A stretch of DNA of 31,271 nucleotides, taken from positions 1-31,271 of the forward strand of contig DAOVYU010000001.1 of NCBI GenBank assembly GCA_030635465.1. Reading direction: 5' to 3'. This stretch comes from Bacteroidales bacterium. GTDB taxonomy: Bacteria > Bacteroidota > Bacteroidia > Bacteroidales > JAADJA01. The first letter of the stretch is position 1; each line of letters opens with the position of its first letter. A program made the position numbers and the translations under genes. This document shows positions 11,205-18,892 of the stretch, in pieces. Below the pieces are notes generated by a model. The model searched no databases. It was not told the DNA's origin and worked only from the letters and a program-made list of their open reading frames with translations.

Positions 11205-13619
11205 TTAATAGTTTATTAGTCCGGCCACGAATGTCGGAGTTGCCGAATCATGACAATATATTTGAATTACATTGGTTTTTGTGCCATCATAAGCACTCAG
11301 ATCACCTTTTACACCTGTTGGTAAAGTCAATGTATAGTCCCCGTCAATGATTAAACTGATTGTTTTGCCCTCCTGTACATCTGAGAATGTTAATGTGGTA
11401 TTTGCAACTAAGGTCTTTTCGAATTGTATTCCTAAATCCCAATCTACAACTGTACCAGATAAAGCAGAAGTTGCTTTTAATTCTGTTTTCAGTTCAGCAA
11501 CCCCAACGGCAAGAGCCTGCCATATTAACCCGGTAGTTTCTCCTGAAGCAGCAGTTAATATATAATCATTTGTGCCAACTGGCAAACGTGCATCAACAGT
11601 GCTGTATGTAAATAAGTCCCCTTTTGTTGTTAAAGGACTTGAAAATATATCACTTGTAAATGCTAATGTTCCGCTTCCATCCTGGAATGTATATGTCCTA
11701 TCTGCTGTATTTGTATTTGTAAATAACCCATTAAAAGTATCTGCAACATTTCTTAATTTGAAAGTCCCATCATCAAATGTTTTTGCTCCTGTGACGCTTT
11801 GTGCTCCATCCGTAAACATGACATTATCTACAAACTCAAGTGCATTTTCAGCACCGGCAACAGCAACAATTTTACCTCCTTGACTTGAATAAGATGAAGG
11901 TGTATCCGTATGAGCTGAAAATGTGGTGTGCCCACCGCCACCGCCACCACCACCGCCACCGGCAGATGTATTTGGAACTTGACCTCTTAAATCTTCAGTA
12001 TCATATAATTCCCAATCTGTACCATTGGCTTGTAGAACATAAGTGAATCTAGCTATTAGGAAACCTTTACCCTTAAAAGGTGCTGGTATATCATACACTG
12101 AATAATTTAATCCATCCGATACAGCATCATCAGGTGATGTTTTAGCATATGCATCTGTTGGTAAATTTATCATTAAATGGCTTGCTTCTCCTGTTTTATT
12201 TTGAACACCCCACAATACAAAACTAAAACTTGAATTAGCTAATGTAACACCTAAAGCATCTGATGTTTGAGCATTTAAATTAGTTACATCTACATATGGT
12301 GTTGTGAAGTGATTAGCAATATGTACATCATCGCTGACTTCGATATCCATTGCCGGAAATGTCTGTTTATGTAATTGATATATAACACCTGATGTATTTG
12401 AAACATAAACATTACTCGCTGTTGGAGAATCTACAGTACATGTTCCTACCGCCCCACTACTCCATGACGCAGGATCTTGTCTTAGACGTTCCCCAAGATG
12501 TAATATATGCCCATTGTCTCCTACTATTTTAATACGGTCATTCCAATTTCTATTTACTAAAGGGTCATCTTCTTGTACCTTTGAAGCACTTTGTACAAAT
12601 ACATCTGCTAATTTTATATGTTCTGCTACTGGAAATCCACTCGTGCTTACGGTCAATACTTTAGTAGATTCAGGAATGTAAATATAATTTATTTGTGGAT
12701 TTGTGTCAGTACCAGCGGTTAAAGAAATAGTTTCAGGTGGAGTACAATCTAAATTAGTGAATCCGTCACTAAATACCATTGTTAAATCACCGCCTCCTGT
12801 TTGCTCTAAAGATCCTGTAATAGTTGCACCGTCACTTGATACAGTAAAATCTACATTCTGTCTAAAAGACCCATCCCAGGCACTATTAAATGTATCTGCA
12901 ATTACATTTGTAAAATTAATAGCTACTTGCCCTTCTGTTGCATGAATTTTCAATGCTCCACCAATTAATAATGCATATGAAGGGAATTCAGGTCTTACAT
13001 CAGTAAAATCCCCAGCTACTGCATCTGATAGATATAAATCAGCCCCCGGTGCAATACCATCTGTATCAACATCACTGACCCGACCCATTCTAGTTCCCAT
13101 ACCTAAAGCTCCATTAGCCATAGTATTGGTTGCCATAAATAATGTGCCTTCACAAGTTGAGTGATCGTCTGCTTTGGCTAAAATAACAGTTGGTATTATT
13201 TCAGAACCTACAATCGTTGCTCCAGTTGGTTTTACTATTTTTCCATTTGGAATTTCAACACCAGTATCATTATATATGAGAAAATAAAACTCCTGTCCAA
13301 CTTGTAATATTGGCCCTAATCCTGTTGGAATATTCAATGTATGAAAATCAGTATTCCATGTTACGGATTCACCATCATTAAAAGTCACACTATCTAATGG
13401 GAAATCATTTATATCGGCTTTTAATTTATCAATAAAATCAGATGTTTTTATCCATTTCATTGCTTTATCGGACTCCATAACGAGTATGCTATCAATCTGC
13501 GTACCCTCTGTTATACCCGATAGTGTTGTAGGTAAACTAATATCATTTACTTGTGAAAATCCCGTAAACATTACGAGGATCATCGCTAAGGTTGTAAATA
13601 GTTTCTTAATTGTTTTCAT
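11205..13619 (-). CDS. Large tail-fibre-like protein with signal peptide, 804 aa
   Basis: 804 codons from ATG 13617-13619. Signal peptide MKTIKKLFTTLAMILVMFTG then FSQ (1-22). The middle has phage fibre features: LIYNDTGVEIPNGKIVKPTG and MGRVSDVDTDGIAPGADLYL, seen in fibre and spike proteins. A run of ten Gly near residues 553-562 (encoded at about 11932-11961) makes a hinge. The C-terminal part has FTDGAQSVTGAKTFDDGTF and TTKGDLFTYSTVDARLPVG, hallmark fibre repeats that end in GLIWQ, then a beta-rich tip. The gene lies between two other signal-peptide genes. Fibre-type proteins normally lack Sec signals, so either these are displayed on the infected cell or assembly uses the periplasm. Confidence 0.78.
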   Translation of the reverse strand: MKTIKKLFTTLAMILVMFTGFSQVNDISLPTTLSGITEGTQIDSILVMESDKAMKWIKTSDFIDKLKADINDFPLDSVTFNDGESVTWNTDFHTLNIPTGLGPILQVGQEFYFLIYNDTGVEIPNGKIVKPTGATIVGSEIIPTVILAKADDHSTCEGTLFMATNTMANGALGMGTRMGRVSDVDTDGIAPGADLYLSDAVAGDFTDVRPEFPSYALLIGGALKIHATEGQVAINFTNVIADTFNSAWDGSFRQNVDFTVSSDGATITGSLEQTGGGDLTMVFSDGFTNLDCTPPETISLTAGTDTNPQINYIYIPESTKVLTVSTSGFPVAEHIKLADVFVQSASKVQEDDPLVNRNWNDRIKIVGDNGHILHLGERLRQDPASWSSGAVGTCTVDSPTASNVYVSNTSGVIYQLHKQTFPAMDIEVSDDVHIANHFTTPYVDVTNLNAQTSDALGVTLANSSFSFVLWGVQNKTGEASHLMINLPTDAYAKTSPDDAVSDGLNYSVYDIPAPFKGKGFLIARFTYVLQANGTDWELYDTEDLRGQVPNTSAGGGGGGGGGGHTTFSAHTDTPSSYSSQGGKIVAVAGAENALEFVDNVMFTDGAQSVTGAKTFDDGTFKLRNVADTFNGLFTNTNTADRTYTFQDGSGTLAFTSDIFSSPLTTKGDLFTYSTVDARLPVGTNDYILTAASGETTGLIWQALAVGVAELKTELKATSALSGTVVDWDLGIQFEKTLVANTTLTFSDVQEGKTISLIIDGDYTLTLPTGVKGDLSAYDGTKTNVIQIYCHDSATPTFVAGLINY

Positions 13620-13629
13620 ATCTTATATT

Positions 13630-14985
13630 TTAAATTAATGCCAAACTTCCGATTGGGTTAAATGGTACCCAACTACCAACAAGGTCTTTATCACCAGCCT
13701 TTTTGAATGCTGCCGGCCACCAGGTCGTAGTATCCCAGAATCCACTATAAATTATATCATTATCTTCTATTGTCGATGCAAATGAAGGATTACTGTTATC
13801 AGGATGTTTCCTTAAACTAAAGCCATTTCCATTCACTGTTACTGTTGGGGCTGCACTGATAATTAAATCATTCAAAGTCTGGAAAGCAATCTGAGCGTTA
13901 ACATCTGCTGAACTTAAATTATTACCAAAACTGCTCACATCAAGTGAAACATCTTCACCTGTTATTCCTACAGGATCAGGAGTTTCTCCACCAATTTGTA
14001 CATAGATTTTATCGACTTGGTACAATATTTTGTTTGTTGATTTATTCCAGAATACAATTTTATCAAATGCGGTTCCACCAAAAATACCAAACATTTGTTT
14101 GAATAAATATACTTCCTGTTCAGTTACAAGATCATTGACATTTATCATGTTTTTATTTATGACAATCGTATCATTTATTAGTGTAACACCGCTAAATAAT
14201 TGTACTTGGATGTGATCATTACCCCAGGCTCTTAAACTCTGAATACTTAATTTAATAAAATCAAAAGTAGAGATTTGTACCGGTGTTGAGTTGAACAATG
14301 AGAATTCATCATTGGTATTTAGATCATCAATCGTTTTAATAGACACAGTTCCTTCAATTGGGGCATCTGTATTCGCTAAATCGATTCTTGCAGCACTTGT
14401 ATTTTCTGCTGTGTCAGATTCACCTCCTACTTCCTGTAGGTTTTCTAAATACCAGGTTTGAGTATCTATATTTGATGGTTCTGTTGATTGTCCTGGTATC
14501 TCAGCAAATGTTAATTCTACTTGTGAGCTAGTCTCAACGAGTGGCTTAATTGGAGCAGGGCCAACAGCGCTTTCTATAACGTCTATTAATCCTGCATCAT
14601 CGCCATATATTGTATCAATTCTGTTATTTGTTATTATTGGGTCAGAGTCCGATAAAACAATAGTAAATCCATGAGAATAAAATAAAATATTATTCAATCG
14701 ATATACTAAATTTACTGTTTTATATGTGAACCCACCTACATGAACAATATTACCACTTACTCTTCCATTCTTACCAACACTGTTTGCATCCAATACCGCT
14801 GCGTCTATTATCTGCTGAGCATTGATATACTGGCTTATTCCATTTACTTCAACCCGAATAGCAGATGAACTATTAAAATTTGTTTGAAAAGGGAAATCAG
14901 TTGTCTTTTTAATACTGGCTATGAGCGTATTGAGAGACAACGTTATGTCTGATAATTGCTGTAAAATTAATTTATACTCATCCAT
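13630..14985 (-). CDS. Tail/baseplate structural protein, probable fibre, 451 aa
   Basis: 451 codons from ATG 14983-14985, no signal peptide. An N-terminal coiled coil (DEYKLILQQLSDITLSLNT) suggests trimerisation. The middle contains a QTWYLENLQEVGG segment and beta-rich stretches with a possible carbohydrate-binding-like fold (FDFIKLSIQSLRAWGNDHI). The C-terminus has SSADVNAQIAFQTLNDLI, a fibre-type repeat, and ends SGFWDTTTWWPAAFKKAG then WVPFNPIGSLALI. Most likely a distal tail component. Its gene starts 45 bases from the plus-strand miniprotein's start, the two being divergent. Confidence 0.65.
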   Translation of the reverse strand: MDEYKLILQQLSDITLSLNTLIASIKKTTDFPFQTNFNSSSAIRVEVNGISQYINAQQIIDAAVLDANSVGKNGRVSGNIVHVGGFTYKTVNLVYRLNNILFYSHGFTIVLSDSDPIITNNRIDTIYGDDAGLIDVIESAVGPAPIKPLVETSSQVELTFAEIPGQSTEPSNIDTQTWYLENLQEVGGESDTAENTSAARIDLANTDAPIEGTVSIKTIDDLNTNDEFSLFNSTPVQISTFDFIKLSIQSLRAWGNDHIQVQLFSGVTLINDTIVINKNMINVNDLVTEQEVYLFKQMFGIFGGTAFDKIVFWNKSTNKILYQVDKIYVQIGGETPDPVGITGEDVSLDVSSFGNNLSSADVNAQIAFQTLNDLIISAAPTVTVNGNGFSLRKHPDNSNPSFASTIEDNDIIYSGFWDTTTWWPAAFKKAGDKDLVGSWVPFNPIGSLALI

Positions 14986-14995
14986 GGCTTCTAAT

Positions 14996-15027
14996 ATTGT
15001 GTAAATTTAAATATATCATTACATTTG
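14996..15027 (+). promoter_or_regulatory. Plus-strand promoter for the antisense miniprotein gene
   Basis: ATTG (14996-14999), 20 bases, then TACATTTG (15020-15027). The second box is identical to the early-promoter box on the other strand. The predicted start near 15033 is at or just after the first ATG (15031), so the mRNA would be nearly leaderless or use the second ATG at 15049. Confidence 0.65.
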
Positions 15028-15030
15028 TAT

Positions 15031-15228
15031 ATGATTTTGTTCAATCTCATGATTCTATTACCTTTAGTCGGTTTTTTTATCGGCAGATCAATCGGTAATT
15101 TACTAACTCCTAAATCTCAAAACTCTCAAAACAATGATTCAAATAACGTAGTCATTCATAATCATATCACTGAAAATCATCTTCATGTTACCGATGAACA
15201 AATAAAATCCATCGCTTCTAAAAATTAA
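15031..15228 (+). CDS. Antisense single-TM, His-rich miniprotein, 65 aa
   Basis: The only plus-strand gene in the window. It fills the 239-base gap between two tail genes. From ATG 15031 it has 65 residues: a hydrophobic segment ILFNLMILLPLVGFFIG, a basic turn (RSIGNLL), an Asn/Ser/Gln-rich linker (SQNSQNNDSNN) and a His-rich end VVIHNHITENHLHVTDEQ. An ATG at 15049 (59 residues) would fit the promoter better and keeps most of the membrane segment. The stop TAA (15226-15228) overlaps the stop of the opposing tail gene at 15225-15227. Own promoter plus opposite strand are the marks of a 'moron' gene expressed independently of the late operon, such as lysogenic-conversion or superinfection-exclusion genes. 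The function is unknown; the four His could bind metal. Confidence 0.7.
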   Translation: MILFNLMILLPLVGFFIGRSIGNLLTPKSQNSQNNDSNNVVIHNHITENHLHVTDEQIKSIASKN

Positions 15229-17216
15229 TACCCCACTATGTTATCACCTCCGGATATAATTCCTGGTAATTCAGCTGCTTCACTTTGTGGGACCTCTTGA
15301 GTCAACAAGTCAAATAACGTTCCTGATTTGGCCTGTATTGACTTGATATGATACAAATTAGTATCACCCAATGGTCCATCAACTTCAATTTCATCATTTT
15401 TGGTATATGCAACCCCGTCAAGAGTTAATACCTCACATGAAAGGGCTATCAATGCCTTTATCATCATTCCTGTGGCTATAGGTTCAAATTCGAATTCTTT
15501 TAACTCATATATTTTTGAATCCAGTAAAATGGTCCTTGTATCGCCTCGATTCACTTCACTTGGATCAATCTTATCGGCACCTTGTTTTATCAATTTCAAT
15601 CGCATTATGTGTTCGATTCCTGTTGAATAATTGATTTTTGTATTTCTTAAATTTTTATACTTCATTTCAAGAGTGCCGGTTTGTCTCGTCTTAACATTTA
15701 TACCTTCACTTATGAATGTAACAGTATCGAAATTACTGTCAGTTTCTACAATTTCAACACTGATATTCTGGTCTACATAAACACCCATATCAATATTGAA
15801 TTCATATTCATCATAATTTTCTTTGTTATAAACAGATGAAACAACTTTGACGGTATCCGGATCCGTAAAAGGATTCACAATAACTAATACCTCAGCTTTT
15901 TTATCTTCATCAAAAATAATCTGTTCAATTACAAACCATGTACCATCAAAACTTACCCATCCGCCTATTTTACCCCAAAATGGCAGATTCCCATTCAAAG
16001 CATAATCACCCGTTTCTAATCCGGTAGTGTAATCATATATCTTCCCTGTTTGGAAATAGATTCCTGTTTTACCGAATCCAACATCGTAAAGTATACCGTC
16101 TCTTTTATCATTTTGATTCAAGTAAGCTACTGTTTTAACTACCGGTATGACATCTTCGGTTTCATCTTCCTTGATCACTTTTGCGGTAATAGTTTCATAA
16201 TTAGATCGAAGTTGAGTTGTTACTTTGTTATCGCATGCCTGGAATAATTGTATTGTTTTTTCTGGTAGATCAACATCTTCCTGACAACTCAGTGTGTTAT
16301 CATCATTTTTATATTCACCACAATCACCGAATGTTGTTTCTCTTATGTATCGAATACTGTTTTCTTTTGCTGGTAATTCAGCATTTGGAATTGATACCCC
16401 AACAAAACCACCTTCAAAATCAGCTACACTAAAATCCTTTGTAAATGAACAACCCAAATCATCTTTGACATACATGGTATAATCACCGGTAGCAATACCA
16501 GGAAATACATTTGAAGTTTGATAGGTAATATCATCTAACGAATATTCTAATGTCAACCCTTGTATATTCGTAATCAAAACAGTTACAGTTGCGCCATCAG
16601 GTGAATTTAACACGTTAATGATCGTATTATCAACAGATAAGAATTGGGGTAAGCTAAAAGTTTCTGAATCGGTATTGTCGTCTGCATCTTTAACAATCAA
16701 ACTCAAATCAATATTGCGTACAGAATCATAATCGAATGGATTGTCGGCATTTGCTTCCTCCCCAGACCCTTTGTCTATAAAAACAGCCAAACGGCTTGTA
16801 GTGACGTTTATTTTAACGTTATTGCATGGATCAGTGTCTGCTTCACTGAATGAAATATCATCAATGGTAATGGCTTCTGTTTCAGTTTCATTAAAAACAT
16901 CAACGGTAATTCTCCCGGAACTGGTATTGATTTCTTCACTAAATACCATATTGGATTGTGTCGCTGTAATAGTTACTACATTCAAATTGAAAGTTATCAC
17001 ATACAAACTTGTGGCATTATAATCCAACCCCACGGCATCTTGATAAAAGAACGCACAATTGTTCAGATCACTACCGATAGTTGTCAAAAAATGCCCTAAT
17101 CTCAATTCAACAAATTCTTCATCAAGATTTGTAGCATTTAAACTATCACCTATTACCAAATTATCACTGACATTTGGTATTGATACGAACGTTATTTCTA
17201 TATAACTTTTAGCCAT
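15225..17216 (-). CDS. Large tail protein with a SprB-like repeat, 663 aa
   Basis: 663 codons from ATG 17214-17216. Residues 1-200 are beta-rich. At about 203-265 there is one repeat that closely follows the SprB/PKD-like adhesin pattern of gliding Bacteroidetes: LEYSLDDITYQTSNVFPG, then IATGDYTMYVKDDLGCSFTK. The rest (from about 280) has Cys-containing stretches (FGDCGEY, TLSCQED, FQACDN) and a beta-rich domain ending in ISGGDNIVGY. It lies between the small 129-aa gene and the plus-strand miniprotein. Probably an adhesion or baseplate-periphery part of the tail; the exact role is unknown. Its stop overlaps the convergent plus-strand gene by 2 bases. Confidence 0.65.
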   Translation of the reverse strand: MAKSYIEITFVSIPNVSDNLVIGDSLNATNLDEEFVELRLGHFLTTIGSDLNNCAFFYQDAVGLDYNATSLYVITFNLNVVTITATQSNMVFSEEINTSSGRITVDVFNETETEAITIDDISFSEADTDPCNNVKINVTTSRLAVFIDKGSGEEANADNPFDYDSVRNIDLSLIVKDADDNTDSETFSLPQFLSVDNTIINVLNSPDGATVTVLITNIQGLTLEYSLDDITYQTSNVFPGIATGDYTMYVKDDLGCSFTKDFSVADFEGGFVGVSIPNAELPAKENSIRYIRETTFGDCGEYKNDDNTLSCQEDVDLPEKTIQLFQACDNKVTTQLRSNYETITAKVIKEDETEDVIPVVKTVAYLNQNDKRDGILYDVGFGKTGIYFQTGKIYDYTTGLETGDYALNGNLPFWGKIGGWVSFDGTWFVIEQIIFDEDKKAEVLVIVNPFTDPDTVKVVSSVYNKENYDEYEFNIDMGVYVDQNISVEIVETDSNFDTVTFISEGINVKTRQTGTLEMKYKNLRNTKINYSTGIEHIMRLKLIKQGADKIDPSEVNRGDTRTILLDSKIYELKEFEFEPIATGMMIKALIALSCEVLTLDGVAYTKNDEIEVDGPLGDTNLYHIKSIQAKSGTLFDLLTQEVPQSEAAELPGIISGGDNIVGY

Positions 17217-17217
17217 A

Positions 17218-17607
17218 TTATTTGATTTCTATTGTTGATAATTTACCATCATTGCCGATGATCACAGCGTAATCTTTAGTCCCATCAGGGGTTTTTACTA
17301 TCCCTACAGTACTATGAGATTGTAAATACACATTTACTTTGTCTTGTTTGGTTTTAATGTCTGCTTTTTCTGTTTTTTCCTGAGTGCTTAAATCCCTGAA
17401 TCTTTGTACTTTATAAATCTTTACATCGTCATCTGTTAAAGGAATTAACTCTTGATCTTCTGTAATTACAGGTACCTCAACATCCCAGTAACCTTCTTGA
17501 TTCCATAAATGTTCCATCGTTAAAAGATTAACCGATGTTTTACCAATCAAATGTCTTGTTGGTATACTTGTACTACGCCATATTTCGTTTTCTTTTTTTA
17601 CTATCAT
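17218..17607 (-). CDS. Hypothetical tail-region protein, 129 aa
   Basis: 129 codons from ATG 17605-17607, overlapping the stop of the lectin gene as ATGA. Contains NEIWRSTSIPTRHLIGK at the N-terminus, a VEVPVITEDQELIPLTDDD strand region, a charged helix LSTQEKTEKADIKTKQDK and a C-terminal VIIGNDGKLSTIEIK. Placement after a fibre/lectin gene suggests a fibre accessory or chaperone, but I recognise no family. Confidence 0.6.
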   Translation of the reverse strand: MIVKKENEIWRSTSIPTRHLIGKTSVNLLTMEHLWNQEGYWDVEVPVITEDQELIPLTDDDVKIYKVQRFRDLSTQEKTEKADIKTKQDKVNVYLQSHSTVGIVKTPDGTKDYAVIIGNDGKLSTIEIK

Positions 17608-18356
17608 AATCCAAATCTTGTTTTATAAAAATCGAAGTTTTGTTGCACTTCAGTTACATTAAATTCTTTATTGTCGTAAAAATTAAATATTGGTAATTTA
17701 CCATGTAGCACCTGACCGCCATTTAAACTGGCATTTGTATTTACTTGGCTAGTACCTCCAAAAGCAATACTATTAGTTTTTAATGTTTTATTAATATTAT
17801 TTACATATAGCTTAAAATTAGGTACACTTATTGCTGAACCTCCATTATAAGTAAATACGACCTGATACCAATTCCCCGAAGCAAAAGTACTATCATCGGT
17901 ATTCATATTAACCCATGAACCAAATTCAGTACCCGACCCAAATACAATATTATTAATGCCATAATTTACGTGTGATTGCGAAAGAAAACAAATATAAGAA
18001 AATGATGTATTCGTTTTAATCTCAAATAATGCAGGAAACCCCACAAATGTATCAAGATAAAACCATGTTTCTATTGTGAATTTAGTACTTAATGTTATGG
18101 AATAACCTGTATTCCCTAATACATCATCGTTGTTACCATCAAATGTCAATACTCCACCATTAGCAGCACTAAAGCCAACACCATTCCTTAATGTAGCATC
18201 GTAATTATTTGCAGTTAAATCAAACCAATTAGTACCACTCCCAGGATAGCTTGCAGCATTACCCGAATCAAGATTAACAGTTGCCCCTGCAACAATAACA
18301 GCTCCGTTGCCTTTTTTCTTTAACCATAATTTTTTCTTTCCTATTATATTTTTCAT
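17604..18356 (-). CDS. LamG/concanavalin-like lectin domain protein, 250 aa
   Basis: 250 codons from ATG 18354-18356. A basic N-terminal segment (MKNIIGKKKLWLKKKGNG) is followed by a LamG/concanavalin-A-like fold: LDSGNAASYPGSGTNWFDLT, then GGVLTFDGNNDDV, FTIETWFYLD, NWYQVVFTYNGG, FKLYVNN and a final strand near KLPIFNFYDN. These are the classic strand signatures of Laminin_G_3-type carbohydrate-binding domains. No signal peptide. In the tail region it is a good candidate for a host-glycan-binding tip. Coupled by ATGA overlaps to both neighbours. Confidence 0.75.
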   Translation of the reverse strand: MKNIIGKKKLWLKKKGNGAVIVAGATVNLDSGNAASYPGSGTNWFDLTANNYDATLRNGVGFSAANGGVLTFDGNNDDVLGNTGYSITLSTKFTIETWFYLDTFVGFPALFEIKTNTSFSYICFLSQSHVNYGINNIVFGSGTEFGSWVNMNTDDSTFASGNWYQVVFTYNGGSAISVPNFKLYVNNINKTLKTNSIAFGGTSQVNTNASLNGGQVLHGKLPIFNFYDNKEFNVTEVQQNFDFYKTRFGL

Positions 18357-18889
18357 GTTGCAAGATTTTCGTTAGCAAATAAAACTGACTCACTTCCACT
18401 TGCTGAATTTTTAATAGATGCAATAATATGATTTGTAACTGCACCACTATAAGATTCTGAACTTGGAGTTTCCTCCCAATCAGGAGTGTTGAATGTTGGC
18501 ACAAAACTTCCGTCTAAATATATTTCGATAGTATTAGATTTACCCTCTACAAATCCTATATCTGAAAATACTGTATTAGCTGTCATTGTTAATATAAATA
18601 CTGCACCTAATTTACTCCAATCAATATCATAAGTGCCTGATACGTTAGCTATGATTATTTCAGAACCTTCTGCTATTTTATTATCAACATATTTTTTAGT
18701 TGCTGGTTCATAATCTTCTGTTGGTGTAAATGTTTCCGTTTGATCTTTTTGAAGTACATTTCCTGCTAACGCATTGTGCTTGGTTTTGATTTCAGTCACA
18801 TCAACAGCCCTAATTGTCTTTACTATTGGTAAACCCGATTCTTTTGCCTTTACTTTATTGTCGAATGTTATTAAATTACTTACTGCCAT
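18353..18889 (-). CDS. Tail-fibre-shaft-like protein, 178 aa
   Basis: 178 codons from ATG 18887-18889. The segment HNALAGNVLQKDQTETFTPT then EPATKKYVDNKIAEG is the common phage fibre motif (…ATKKYVD…) that precedes a shaft or head domain. The C-terminal half (ANVSGTYDIDWSKLGAVFIL, VFSDIGFVEGKSNTIEIYLD) is beta-rich and resembles the terminal domain of short fibres. Directly upstream of the lectin-like gene, so the pair may make one fibre. Confidence 0.7.
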   Translation of the reverse strand: MAVSNLITFDNKVKAKESGLPIVKTIRAVDVTEIKTKHNALAGNVLQKDQTETFTPTEDYEPATKKYVDNKIAEGSEIIIANVSGTYDIDWSKLGAVFILTMTANTVFSDIGFVEGKSNTIEIYLDGSFVPTFNTPDWEETPSSESYSGAVTNHIIASIKNSASGSESVLFANENLAT

Positions 18890-18892
18890 ATC

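Noticed and set aside
11932..11961. Tandem GGT/GGC repeat as a phase-variable tract
   Set aside because: Encodes ten Gly in frame; irregular GGT/GGC mixture with 3-bp steps would only change hinge length, not switch the frame.
18274..18504. Second minus-strand frame of 76 codons across the junction of two tail genes
   Set aside because: Overlaps both the fibre-shaft and lectin genes, which are coupled by ATGA and have clear motifs.
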